Made by a program: the position numbers and the translations under genes. From assembly GCF_021655555.1 (NCBI RefSeq), contig NZ_AP023086.1:2758685-2822684 (forward strand): DNA of 64,000 nucleotides. Reading direction: 5' to 3'. Numbering within the stretch: position 1 is the first letter of the stretch; each line of letters begins with the position of its first letter. The notes under the pieces are model-generated. The model made no database searches, was not told where the DNA came from, and worked only from the letters and a program-made list of their open reading frames with translations. Of the stretch, positions 40,309 to 48,733 are shown one piece after another. This DNA comes from Marinagarivorans cellulosilyticus (GTDB lineage: Bacteria; Pseudomonadota; Gammaproteobacteria; Pseudomonadales; Cellvibrionaceae).

Positions 40309-40519
40309 ATGAAGATAAAATGGCATTAATTGTAAAGTAGGTTAAGCCATTGATTCCAACCAGTAGGCCTAACGCACAAAGGCGGTTGTAAACTAACTTT
40401 CTGGTAGGGATATTAGCGCGCGGCAGTGTGCGCTCCCATTGGCCGTCTAGGGCATCTACTTTTGCATGCAGTGAATTAGGGTTTGCTTCGAATTGTTGGT
40501 TGCCGTCGTAAACAAGCAT
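40307..40519 (-). CDS. Small membrane protein, 70 residues
   Basis: A hypothetical protein with a polar N-terminal half (MLVYDGNQQFEANPNSLHAK) and one hydrophobic segment near residues 48-68 (LCALGLLVGINGLTYFTINA). AAGGAAGAG sits just before the ATG, a strong ribosome site, so I consider it real. I do not recognise the family. It is convergent with motY, and about 170 bases upstream of its start lies the MITE-like element, which could carry or disturb its promoter. Confidence 0.6.
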   Translation of the reverse strand: MLVYDGNQQFEANPNSLHAKVDALDGQWERTLPRANIPTRKLVYNRLCALGLLVGINGLTYFTINAILSS

Positions 40520-41005
40520 AACTCTTCCTTTCGTAATGTCTCGTAGTGAACATAGTTATCATATTAGATAAGGGAGTACTTCTTTCCCAGCTGACATTCT
40601 AGCGAGCGTTTGTGAGAAATTGACTATCCTAAGCGCGCTCTAGTGATGGCATAAGAGGCTGTGTAATAAAAGTGGTCGAGTTAGGGCTATGTTTAACCTA
40701 AAAACCGCAGTTGAACCATCAAAGTCTACGCATCCCTTTGGTGCACCTGACGCGTGATAAAAATGATTCATCACCAATAAGGTGACAGATAACCGCTCCT
40801 GCGTGATCTGCATTTCCCCCATCCATGGGGGTTACTACATATTTTTACTACACGCCATGCACACCAACGGAATACGCATCTTTTTGACTCTCAACTGCGG
40901 TTTCTAGGTTTAACCCTTGAATAAACCGGGGAAGGGGAGTCGAGCCTAGACTGGAGCAGGGAGATGTATGGGCGTGGCGGCTTGCTGGGCTTTGCTATCG
41001 CAAGG
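40520..41005. other. Non-coding region containing the MITE-like element copy A
   Basis: About 490 bases between the small membrane-protein gene and the leftward gene at 41006. About half is the palindromic element at 40692-40913; the remaining flanks show no gene. Short open frames crossing the element have no coding character. Confidence 0.6.
40692..40913 (+). mobile_element. MITE-like quasi-palindromic element, copy A
   Basis: A 222-base element without coding capacity. Its ends are inverted repeats of 18 bases (CCTAAAAACCGCAGTTGA at 40697-40714 against CCTAGAAACCGCAGTTGA read inward from 40908, one mismatch). TTTAA stands as a direct repeat just outside both (40692-40696 and 40909-40913), like a 5-base target duplication. 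Inside, the two arms stay similar for about 65 bases, so the whole can fold into one long hairpin. A CCCCCAT/ATGGGGG hairpin sits in the centre. A second, shorter copy lies at 46870-47032 in the opposite direction. Transposase unknown. Confidence 0.75.
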
Positions 41006-41578
41006 TTAGCCTGTAAAAAATTTAAGCGCGCGGCTCATGATGGAGCTTTTTTCGGGGAAGACGGTTTTGTAGTGGCTGATAAGATGTTTTTGCGGGTTGA
41101 TATAGCAATGAATGTTAGCTTCTTCGTAATTATCACGAGTACCTAAGTGAGCAACTAAAAATATTTTGTAAATTCCCATCTTTGGCTCGAACCGACTAGA
41201 GTGGGTATCGAGGTAGCTCATAAGCAGATATTTACCGTGTACTTCTTGGGTTTGAAATTGGCAAATTTGTTGCGCATCTAAGATATCGAAAGGGGTTTGT
41301 GAATAATCGCGCGAAGCGTTAAAGGCCAGTACTGCGGCGCCATTGACGGAAGACTTCATGTAGCTAAAAATAAAAGCCGCAATTGCCACTAAAGCAACGC
41401 TTAAAACAAGGATTAAGAGCGGTTTAATAACACTGTTTTTACGGACTACTTTATTGCTTTTTTCATCAAACTTAAAGCCACGAGGAATCTTTAGCGAAGG
41501 AATAATTTCGCTATCAGTGTCACTGTCAGGCTTGGGCTGATGAGCATCTGAATTCATAGGTAGAGTGTGCGTCGCCAT
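41006..41578 (-). CDS. Hypothetical membrane protein with acidic cytoplasmic tail
   Basis: A 190-residue protein not recognised as any family. The first 50 residues are polar and Pro/Asp-rich (NSDAHQPKPDSDTDSEII), one membrane segment follows at about 52-73 (PLLILVLSVALVAIAAFIFS), and the remaining 115 residues would be periplasmic, with two Cys (QQICQF and HCYINP) that might pair. GGAG lies 7 bases before the ATG. It is a single leftward gene; about 195 bases separate it from the ABC permease gene upstream. The bitopic layout is like small envelope adaptors; nothing more can be said. Confidence 0.65.
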   Translation of the reverse strand: MATHTLPMNSDAHQPKPDSDTDSEIIPSLKIPRGFKFDEKSNKVVRKNSVIKPLLILVLSVALVAIAAFIFSYMKSSVNGAAVLAFNASRDYSQTPFDILDAQQICQFQTQEVHGKYLLMSYLDTHSSRFEPKMGIYKIFLVAHLGTRDNYEEANIHCYINPQKHLISHYKTVFPEKSSIMSRALKFFTG

Positions 41579-41774
41579 TAAGGTCTCCAGTCACGCTTGG
41601 TACCGACTGAAGGCCCGTAAATATTGCCATGCCGCCACGCTTTGAGTGGCTATGCTAATGAATATAGACTAAGGATGCTACTGTTTGCCTAGACTGTTTT
41701 AAGCTGGATTTGGCCGCTTCTAGACGTTTTACTTAAGCGGTCTGATTGGCTGATTGATGGCGGCAAATTCCTGT

Positions 41775-42923
41775 TTACCGCAGCTTGAATGATGTAATAG
41801 CCATAGCGGCAAAGGCGGCGGCTAGTAAAAAGCACACAGCGGCGTTTAGCACAATAAAACCTACATTTAAGCTTAGGCCACTTAGTGCGTCGGTAATTAG
41901 CGCTTGGCTTCCAAGCAGTGGAATTGCTGCCACGCTCAAGGTTGTTGCCTTGCCAGACAACAAAACATAGAGCCCAGTGGCTGTCGGTAATAGTGTGACT
42001 AACTGAGTGTATGTTTGGGAGTCTTTCAAGGAACGCGCGCGCAGCGAAATAAATAATAGTAATGAATTAGCCAGTGCGACTAATGGCACCAGTAAAATAA
42101 AAACGCGAGCGTAGTCGGTAAACGAAAGGTCTACGCGTAAGCCCAGGTCCGCTGTAGGTGCGTAGCGGATTGCTAAAAATTGCCCCAGCAGCGCCATTGT
42201 CATTACGATAAGCGATAGGCTACAGGCCATTAGCCACTTACCTAAAAATAACCAGTGTTTAGCGACTGGAACCATCAACAAAGTTTCGAGTGTGCGTCCT
42301 TCGCGCTCGCCGGCGGTCATTTCTGTGGCGACACCTGCGCAAGCAATAAAAGCTACTAATACTAAAAATAACGGTACCGAACCCAAAATCCGCATAGCCA
42401 TTTGTTGTTCGCGGGCTGTATTGACATCGAATATTTGGCCTACATGTGCCGCCTGCGGGCTAACACCACGTAAAATTAAGCGTTGTGCGCCTAAGGTTTG
42501 AAACCATTGGCTGGTGATGGACTTAACTCGGTTAGCTGTGGCGTGGTGTTCGTTGCGTGATAGATCCCAAATTAGCTCAATATTAGCCATGCGTTGGTCG
42601 CGAAAATTGTCAATGAAGGTATCGGGGATGCGCATCACCATCGCCACCGTTCCGTTGCGAACCTCGTCTTGTGCATTGTCAGTAAATGGCTTTGTGTTGA
42701 TTCCTTCTGCTTGTAATTTGGCAATAAGTGGTGCGGCGTGTTCTGGGTTAATTACCGATAATACAAACTCGGGTTTATCTTTTTGCATGATAACGACAAA
42801 GCTCAGCACCCCGTAACTGGTTAGGGCAAATAGTAAAGGCATCACCAAAATAGGGAGCACACCTTTAATATCTCGGCGGGTGTCTAGCCATTCTTTTTTA
42901 AAAACAACCCATACTTTATTCAT
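41775..42923 (-). CDS. ABC-2 type transporter permease (NatB-like)
   Basis: The membrane subunit of an ABC exporter. The N-terminal segment (VLPILVMPLLFALTSYGVL) is followed by a large periplasmic domain of about 150 residues and then five or six membrane segments in the C-terminal half, the layout of NatB/ABC-2 permeases. The loop CAGVATEMTAGEREGRTLETLLMVPV near residue 205 is the typical coupling-helix region. It starts inside the last codons of the ATPase gene (8-base overlap), so the two are translationally coupled. Substrate is unknown; NatB of Bacillus exports sodium. Confidence 0.88.
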   Translation of the reverse strand: MNKVWVVFKKEWLDTRRDIKGVLPILVMPLLFALTSYGVLSFVVIMQKDKPEFVLSVINPEHAAPLIAKLQAEGINTKPFTDNAQDEVRNGTVAMVMRIPDTFIDNFRDQRMANIELIWDLSRNEHHATANRVKSITSQWFQTLGAQRLILRGVSPQAAHVGQIFDVNTAREQQMAMRILGSVPLFLVLVAFIACAGVATEMTAGEREGRTLETLLMVPVAKHWLFLGKWLMACSLSLIVMTMALLGQFLAIRYAPTADLGLRVDLSFTDYARVFILLVPLVALANSLLLFISLRARSLKDSQTYTQLVTLLPTATGLYVLLSGKATTLSVAAIPLLGSQALITDALSGLSLNVGFIVLNAAVCFLLAAAFAAMAITSFKLR

Positions 42924-43674
42924 TGATTATGCTTCCATCGGCTGTTGCATGTGTTGCATTACTTAAACATAGCTGCGCAAAAGCCGATTCTAAATCGCTG
43001 CAGCCGGTTTGCTCAATAATGGCATCTGGGGTGCCGCTAGCTGAAACTTGGCCTTGTGTAATCACGCTGAGTTCGTCGCATAAATGTGTGACTTCATGCA
43101 TTAAATGGCTGGAAAATATTAAGCAGGTGCCGTCGTTTTTGAGTTGTAATAATAGCGCTCGCACGGCGCGGGTGGTGAGCACATCTAAACCATTGGTGGG
43201 TTCGTCTAAAATCAGGTAGGGCGGCTCGTGCATAAGGGCTCGAGCTAAGGCCACTTTCATGCGCTCGCCTTGGGAAAAGCCCAATGTTTTGCGGTGTAAA
43301 ATATTTTGCATGTCTAGTTGTTGTGCTAGTACCTGAATGCGGTATTGCGTGTGGGATTTGGATAAACCATACAGCTGTGCAAAGTAGCGTAAATTCTCTG
43401 CTGCGGTTAAACGAGTATATAAACCACAATTATCCGGTAAGACACCGAGTTTTTTTTGGGCTTCTACCGGGTGTTTGATAACGTCAATACCGTCGATATG
43501 TACCCGCCCGCTATCGGGGGTAAGCAAGCCACACAAAATGCGTAAGCTGCTGGTTTTGCCGGCGCCGTTTGGCCCGAGCAGACCAAGGGTTTGACCTGGC
43601 TGTACGCTAAAACTTACATCGCGAACGGCTAGGGTATTGCCAAAGCTTTTTTGAATGTGCTCGACGTTAATCAC
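42916..43674 (-). CDS. ABC transporter ATP-binding protein (NatA-like)
   Basis: The 252-residue ATPase that drives the permease encoded next. Walker A GLLGPNGAGKTSSLR lies near residue 32, the signature LGFSQGERMKVALA near 135 and Walker B YLILDEPTNGLDV near 155, with the H-loop His in IFSSHLMHEV. It begins with GTG and overlaps the upstream hydrolase gene by 8 bases and the permease gene by 8 bases, so all three are one tightly coupled operon. This class exports ions, drugs or lipids; the cargo cannot be read from the sequence. Confidence 0.93.
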   Translation of the reverse strand: MINVEHIQKSFGNTLAVRDVSFSVQPGQTLGLLGPNGAGKTSSLRILCGLLTPDSGRVHIDGIDVIKHPVEAQKKLGVLPDNCGLYTRLTAAENLRYFAQLYGLSKSHTQYRIQVLAQQLDMQNILHRKTLGFSQGERMKVALARALMHEPPYLILDEPTNGLDVLTTRAVRALLLQLKNDGTCLIFSSHLMHEVTHLCDELSVITQGQVSASGTPDAIIEQTGCSDLESAFAQLCLSNATHATADGSIINE

Positions 43675-45241
43675 GGGGTAATTCCTTCGCGTTAGGGCTG
43701 CGTGCCGTATCTGTTTGTAACGGCAAATCTGTGCTTTTTAAAGCCGGCCCGGCATTATCAATAAAAAAATCAACAGGTTTAATATGTTTGACGCAAGAGG
43801 TGTCGAGTGCATCGAGTTGAGCTGATTCAATAAATTGCGCCATTAGCTTAGGTATGCAGCCAACACCAGTTACCCCGTGGTGCCCGCCAGGCACAACAAT
43901 GTGTTTGGCGTTTGTCATATTCTGGCTGGCCCAATCGCCCCAAAAAGGAGGCGTAACCGGATCGAACTGGCCTGAAGTAATGAGCGTCGGGGTTGCGCTA
44001 TTCATTGGGCTAAATAGCGATTCAATACTGGCGGCTTCGCCTTTTGGTAATGCTTGGCAAGCAGGGCTTAAATCGTTTAAAGCGCTAAAAGGCATGGCGG
44101 GCAGTGCTTGTTGGGCGCGTGGCAAATAGGGGGCTTGGCTATCTTCAGCACATAAAATGGCGGCGTGCATGCCGTAGCTCATACCCTCATGCACGCTATC
44201 ACTGGCTATTTGTGCAAGGTTTGAAAGTGGCCTGTAATTACCTTCAAAGGCTGCGTTAATGGCCATTGGTAGCAGTGCTGATAATTCGCGGTTATACAGC
44301 GCAAAGCGCACCCAATTGGCTACCAGCGGCGCTGTTATTGTGGTGGATAAAGCCTCTTGGGTGCGCGGGTGAAACAGCTTTGCTTTGCTCGGCGCCTTGG
44401 TTAAATTAGCAATAATATGCTGCCACTTTTGATGTAAATCGCCAAAGCTTTTTAAGCATTCAGGCTGCATTTCGCAGGCGCTAAATAGCTGTTGCAACGC
44501 CAGTGCGGCATCGTATTCTGCATGGCGTGGCAGTGCAATGGCGCCGGGCGCAACGCCGTCAATAATGACTGTGCGGCTTGTTTGTGGAAAAAGATACTGG
44601 TACTCCATGGCCACGCGGGTGCCATAAGAGCTACCCCAAAGGTTAAGTTGCGCATAACCAAGCTGCTTTCTTAGCGCTTCAATATCGAGTGCCGCCTGCC
44701 GAGTGGTTATGGCGGTTAAACGTTGCTCTGGGGAATCATAATCGCTAGCGCATTGCACTAACGCAGCATTCATGGCGGCTACCAGTTGCTCGCTTGGCAG
44801 TGTTTGATCTATGTCGTTTACGCTCTCGCAACTGAAGGGGGCGCTTTTTCCTGTACCGCGTTGATCAATAAATAAGATGTCTCGGTTTTTTTGTACCGCG
44901 TAAAAAAAGCGCAAATATTGCCAAGCTAAAGATACGGCCGAAGTCCCTGGGCCGCCGGTAATAACAATCAGAGGGTCTTGTGTTGGGGTGCTGCGGGCGC
45001 GGGCTTTGAGTAAATTTAATGTCGCTTTCGGCGAGCCGGCGTTTGCAGGCAAGGTCACTTTTGCGCATTGGGCCCCGTAAAAAGTGGTGCCGTGCTGGGC
45101 CTGCTCACAAGCGCCAAAAGTAACAGCCGTTTTGCTGGCAGGGCCTTCTTGCGCCCAGGCCGCGTTTAGCGTTGCGGCACATAAAAAGCTAGCGAGCGCA
45201 CCATGCGCTATTTTTTTGAGCCATTGTTTTTTGTAATTCAT
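43667..45241 (-). CDS. Secreted alpha/beta-hydrolase with TAP-like C-terminal domain
   Basis: A 524-residue exported hydrolase, related to proline iminopeptidases and tripeptidyl aminopeptidases (SlpD/E type). A signal peptide ends near residue 30 (NAAWA). Key motifs are the oxyanion region VITGGPGTSAVSLAW, DQRGTGKSAPFSC, the nucleophile Ser in LWGSSYGTRVAMEY near residue 207, the acid in SGQFDPVTPP and the His in VPGGHHGVTG. It is the first gene of the operon with the ABC ATPase and permease. The hydrolase could prepare or detoxify what the exporter moves; that is inference. Peptidase versus esterase is undecided. Confidence 0.85.
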   Translation of the reverse strand: MNYKKQWLKKIAHGALASFLCAATLNAAWAQEGPASKTAVTFGACEQAQHGTTFYGAQCAKVTLPANAGSPKATLNLLKARARSTPTQDPLIVITGGPGTSAVSLAWQYLRFFYAVQKNRDILFIDQRGTGKSAPFSCESVNDIDQTLPSEQLVAAMNAALVQCASDYDSPEQRLTAITTRQAALDIEALRKQLGYAQLNLWGSSYGTRVAMEYQYLFPQTSRTVIIDGVAPGAIALPRHAEYDAALALQQLFSACEMQPECLKSFGDLHQKWQHIIANLTKAPSKAKLFHPRTQEALSTTITAPLVANWVRFALYNRELSALLPMAINAAFEGNYRPLSNLAQIASDSVHEGMSYGMHAAILCAEDSQAPYLPRAQQALPAMPFSALNDLSPACQALPKGEAASIESLFSPMNSATPTLITSGQFDPVTPPFWGDWASQNMTNAKHIVVPGGHHGVTGVGCIPKLMAQFIESAQLDALDTSCVKHIKPVDFFIDNAGPALKSTDLPLQTDTARSPNAKELPRD

Positions 45242-45266
45242 TGTATAGAGCCTAGCTTGATAGTTA

Positions 45267-46262
45267 TTAGGGCTTTATTTTTTGTGGCGCAGCTTGCAGC
45301 CTTTTTTGGGCCCAAGCGGCGAATTCGTAACGACGACAACTACCCGAGCGCCGCTTGATACCATTGCCTTCTAGCACGGTATAAATGACGATGTGCTTTT
45401 CGGGGTCGGGGTGCGGGGATTCATCGACGATTTTACGTACGGCCCAATCTGCGCCAGGCTTATCATTGGAATAAACGCCGCCAAGCTCAATATGTAAATG
45501 CCCAGCTTGCTGTTTGGCTTTTTGGAGCGCGGCATTAATTGCAGGTAATAACTGCTGACTAGGAATGTGAATATTGTATTCGCGCAGCGTATCTTCCAAT
45601 ATTTGGCTGTCCAGTTGTGGCGAGAGGGCGGGAGCGGCAGGGTGGTACTTGATGCGCGATACTGGGTAGCGCCGCCAAGGAAATAAATTATTAAAGACCA
45701 TCGCAAAAGCAAAAATAATAACGCAGTTAATTAGCGTTGGCATGACGACATACCAATAACCTAGCTCGTGAATAGTGGAGCCCCCAATTACAGCGGCAAG
45801 AGCTGTGGCGCCGCCGGGTGGGTGAATAGAGCGGGTAACATGCATGGCGCCAATAGCCAGCCCAACGGCAAGAGAAGCTGCGAGAAGCATGTGCGGAACA
45901 AGCAGTGCGCAGGTCACCCCGACAACGGCTGATACGGCATGACCGATAAACAAAGCCCACGGCTGTGATAGCGGCCCATGGGGCACGGCAAAGAGTAAAA
46001 CGGCTGAGGCGCCCATAGAGGGTACTACCGCAGCGGCGCCTAGCGTACCGGTAATGCGGATGCTAAAAGCCGCGATACACAAAATAGCTAAACAGCCTCC
46101 AATAGTTGCCAGCCAGCGTTCGGCCAATGCGGCACCGCTTTGAATACCGCTTGAGTGTAAGTGAGATAAACCGCTGCGCAAGTACCTAGCATATCGGCGT
46201 GAAATGCTGCTTGAGAGCGAAGCGGTACATTGTTGAGTGTTTTTTTTATTCGTTTCAGTCAT
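45267..46262 (-). CDS. HPP family integral membrane protein
   Basis: A 331-residue protein whose first 210 residues contain five or six membrane segments of the HPP family. The name-giving motif is visible in TRSIHPPGGATALAAVIGG near residue 155, with GASAVLLFAVPHGPLSQPWA upstream. HPP proteins in plants and cyanobacteria are linked to nitrite transport, but bacterial members are mostly uncharacterised. The last 110 residues form a soluble domain (LREYNIHIPSQQLLPAINAAL, ADWAVRKIVDESPHPDPEKHI) not found in the minimal family. It diverges from the DUF3833 gene with 49 bases between the start codons. Confidence 0.85.
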   Translation of the reverse strand: MTETNKKNTQQCTASLSSSISRRYARYLRSGLSHLHSSGIQSGAALAERWLATIGGCLAILCIAAFSIRITGTLGAAAVVPSMGASAVLLFAVPHGPLSQPWALFIGHAVSAVVGVTCALLVPHMLLAASLAVGLAIGAMHVTRSIHPPGGATALAAVIGGSTIHELGYWYVVMPTLINCVIIFAFAMVFNNLFPWRRYPVSRIKYHPAAPALSPQLDSQILEDTLREYNIHIPSQQLLPAINAALQKAKQQAGHLHIELGGVYSNDKPGADWAVRKIVDESPHPDPEKHIVIYTVLEGNGIKRRSGSCRRYEFAAWAQKRLQAAPQKIKP

Positions 46263-46311
46263 ACGGTTTCTGCATTAACACGTAAAAGCTAAAAATACAT
46301 GCGAGGTGATT

Positions 46312-46851
46312 ATGTTTTCACGCAGTTTTATCAAACGTTGCTGGGTATTATGTTTGTTGCTGATGTTAACAGCTTGTTCCCAAGTAAAGGTAACAGACTA
46401 TCAGCAATATACACCGGTTCTTAAGCTAGAAAGCTTCTTTGATGGGCATTTAAAAGCACATGGGGTGGTTAAAAATCGTTCCGGTAAAGTGATTCGAATG
46501 TTCAATGCAGACATAGAAGCAAGCTGGAAAGACGGAGTGGGCACCTTAGACGAGGCGTTTATCTTTGACGACGGCGAAAAGCAGCGCCGCGTATGGACCC
46601 TTACCCCGCAAGCTGATGGTAAATACACGGCTACAGCTGGCGATGTAACAGGCGTAGGCGAGCTACAAGTCGCCGGTAATAGCGTATTTTTAAATTACGT
46701 GTTGCAGGTGCCTTATAACGCTAAAGTGATAGATGTAACCGTAGAAGATCGTATGTATTTAGTGAACGAACATACGCTAATTAATGAATCAACAATGATT
46801 AAGTTCGGCTTTCGCGTCGGCGAGGTTCTGTTAGTAATTACTAAGCACTAA
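46312..46851 (+). CDS. DUF3833 family lipoprotein
   Basis: A 179-residue envelope lipoprotein. A signal peptide ends in LMLTAC near residue 22, followed by a beta-rich domain of the DUF3833 family (LKLESFFDGHLKAHGVVKNRSGKVI near 37-60; FIFDDGEKQRRVWTL). ATG 46312 has GAGG 5 bases upstream; a GTG two codons earlier is less likely. Function is unknown; the domain is small and calycin-like. It diverges from the HPP gene. Its stop is 18 bases from the second copy of the MITE-like element, which lies between it and a terminator. Confidence 0.88.
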   Translation: MFSRSFIKRCWVLCLLLMLTACSQVKVTDYQQYTPVLKLESFFDGHLKAHGVVKNRSGKVIRMFNADIEASWKDGVGTLDEAFIFDDGEKQRRVWTLTPQADGKYTATAGDVTGVGELQVAGNSVFLNYVLQVPYNAKVIDVTVEDRMYLVNEHTLINESTMIKFGFRVGEVLLVITKH

Positions 46852-46869
46852 ATATTTTTTGCGAATAAC

Positions 46870-47032
46870 CCTAAAAACTGCAGCAAAGAGTTAAAGGGAT
46901 ACGTACCCCCTTGATGTGTATCGCGTGTAGTAAAAATGTGTAGCCACGTTATTGCTGTTAAATCATTTTCATCGCGCGTCAAATGCGTGCAACGCGGGGG
47001 CGTAGACTTTGATGGTTCACTGCGGTTTATTT
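46870..47032 (-). mobile_element. MITE-like quasi-palindromic element, copy B (shorter, degenerate)
   Basis: An inverted relative of copy A. The 19 bases GAACCATCAAAGTCTACGC at 40713-40731 recur exactly on the minus strand at 47000-47018, and matching blocks continue across the element, including the TTTTTACTACACGC block. Relative to copy A it lacks about 45 central bases with the CCCCCAT hairpin. The terminal repeats are eroded (CCTAAAAACTGCAGCAAA on one side, AAATAAACCGCAGTGAAC on the other) and no target duplication can be seen. This copy looks older. Confidence 0.7.
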
Positions 47033-47110
47033 TCGTAGACAAAAGCGCTTGCCCAAAATACGCCATTTAAATGTTTATGATCAGTGCGTAAATAAAGAAG
47101 TACCGTATAT

Positions 47111-47140
47111 AAAAAAGGCTTGGTGTTAAACCAAGCCTTT
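47111..47140. terminator. Bidirectional terminator between DUF3833 and HDOD genes
   Basis: AAAGGCTTGGT pairs with ACCAAGCCTTT around a 5-base loop, with an A-run on the left. For leftward transcription a T-run follows the stem. TACCG/CGGTA bases outside can extend it. Confidence 0.85.
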
Positions 47141-47212
47141 CGGTATACGTGTTTTTATTATTTCAAGGTAGCTAACCCGCAACCAGTTAGTGGAACCGGT
47201 TTATCGATCGCG

Positions 47213-48589
47213 TTAGCCCATCATCTTTTCGGCAATGCCGTTTAATTCGGAGCTGGCTTCCAACACGTTATCGATGGTAGTTTCGGCTGTTTCTGGATCT
47301 AGGTGCAGGCTTTCGTACAGCTTCTTAGGAATAGGTGCTGGCAAGCGGTTGGTCACGCCTTTGCGCGCTAGCAATTGCTCGGCAATGTAAATTAAATGCG
47401 CGTACTCAGCATGTTCCCCTTGAAAGTTGGGATTGTGCTGCTGTCGCAGTGCGGTAACGACCTCGTTGGGCATGCTCCATGTTTCTAGCAGCCAACTGGC
47501 TATTTGGCAGCTGCTAACACCAACAATGTTTTGTTCTACCGCACTGCTTTGGATGTGCGGGTTAGCATCTAAGTGCCGGCTAATGTTGGCGTAATAGGGC
47601 GGGAATACATCCGCTAATACCAAGTGGCCAAAATTACACAATAAGCCGGACAAATAAGACATGCCAAAGGCAGGGCGGTGTTCTCTTGGAATACTGGTAA
47701 CTAAACCTTCTACAGCTGCTGCAATACATACGGCGTGACGCCAATAGGCGGCGACTTGTTTTTCGTTCATTACGCTGCCGGTCATGGTTTTGCCTAGCGC
47801 TAAGCCCAGCGCAAGGTTTAGCACCATATCAAAACCCAATACGCGGACGATGGCATCGTGTACCGATTTAATTTTGCCGGGCGCAGAATAATAAGGTGAT
47901 GCTGCCCAGCTAACGACTTGGGCCGCTAGTGATGGGTCTAATTCAACAATATCGGTTAAATCACTAATATCGGCATCGGGGTTGGCGCGCAATTGAATAA
48001 TTTTGCGGGCAGTGGCCGGCAGTGGTGGTAGCTCCAGGGTATCTTCAAGGCGCTGTTTAATGCGCAATTGGGTAAAGCGTTGCACTGAAGCAGAAATTTG
48101 TGCGCTATCGCGCTCGCTAGATTGCGGTAGCTCGGGCGCTTGGTTGCCAATGCGGGCAATATTGGCGGCTTTTATCATCGCGCAAAAGTCGTCGTGGGTG
48201 ACTTCTAGCATTTGTTCATGGTCACCGGTCTCTAGCCATAGTGTGCTGTATTCCAGCAGCGCACTATCGACAAGGGTCGTACAGTCTTGCCACTGAGGAA
48301 TCGCCGGCACGGCGCTTAAGCCTGCGTGATTGAGCGCTGCGCGCAAGTCTTCAGTGGCAACTGCTTTTAGGTTACGGCTGAACTCGGTCGTAACGGCATC
48401 CAGATCTAGGATGAAATTCCACGGCAACAGTACCTGCACACTGCCTTGGCTGTCTTTTAGTAAAATAGACTTCACTAAGCAGCCCGCTGTGCTAGCGGAA
48501 CTGGCAGGTTGTTTGGGTAAGTGATCTCGCAATTGATAGTGAATATTGTTGGTTTCTAACATTTGCAAAATACTGGCGTTTAATGTCAC
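47213..48589 (-). CDS. Aminoacyl-tRNA deacylase-like / HDOD domain protein
   Basis: A 458-residue two-domain protein. The first 160 residues resemble the YbaK/ProX fold (LVKSILLKDSQGSVQVLLPWNFILDLD). Residues about 195-400 form an HDOD domain, a degenerate HD-phosphohydrolase module (LPPLPATARKIIQLRANPDADISDL, DPSLAAQVVSWAASPYYSAPGKIKSV, SYLSGLLCNFGHLVLADVFPPYY) common in signalling proteins. This combination is known in pseudomonads. The GTG start has AGGAG 6 bases upstream. Whether the first domain still deacylates tRNA is unclear. It lies alone, leftward, between the terminator and recG. Confidence 0.85.
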   Translation of the reverse strand: MTLNASILQMLETNNIHYQLRDHLPKQPASSASTAGCLVKSILLKDSQGSVQVLLPWNFILDLDAVTTEFSRNLKAVATEDLRAALNHAGLSAVPAIPQWQDCTTLVDSALLEYSTLWLETGDHEQMLEVTHDDFCAMIKAANIARIGNQAPELPQSSERDSAQISASVQRFTQLRIKQRLEDTLELPPLPATARKIIQLRANPDADISDLTDIVELDPSLAAQVVSWAASPYYSAPGKIKSVHDAIVRVLGFDMVLNLALGLALGKTMTGSVMNEKQVAAYWRHAVCIAAAVEGLVTSIPREHRPAFGMSYLSGLLCNFGHLVLADVFPPYYANISRHLDANPHIQSSAVEQNIVGVSSCQIASWLLETWSMPNEVVTALRQQHNPNFQGEHAEYAHLIYIAEQLLARKGVTNRLPAPIPKKLYESLHLDPETAETTIDNVLEASSELNGIAEKMMG

Positions 48590-48733
48590 AACGGACTCCT
48601 CGCTTAACGACTTTCAAACTGTACCTAAAATATAGTTGTTTAAAGCGCAGGTGGCGGGCCATTGGTCGGGAAACGCTATAGATAAATGGTCGTCTTATAA
48701 CAATTTAAGCAGTATTGGCGGGTACTAGAGGTT

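Larger units (their letters stand above)
46852..47212. other. Non-coding region with MITE-like copy B and terminator
   Basis: About 360 bases between the convergent DUF3833 and HDOD genes. It contains the second palindromic element (46870-47032) and a bidirectional terminator (47111-47140). No gene is supported; a 72-codon open frame on the minus strand is read through the element and its stem. Confidence 0.6.

Noticed and set aside
40640..40822. 60-codon open frame on the minus strand
   Set aside because: It lies within the palindromic element; the matching region of the second copy is not open in the same way.
46848..47066. 72-codon open frame on the minus strand
   Set aside because: It is read through the palindromic element and has no ribosome site or coding character.
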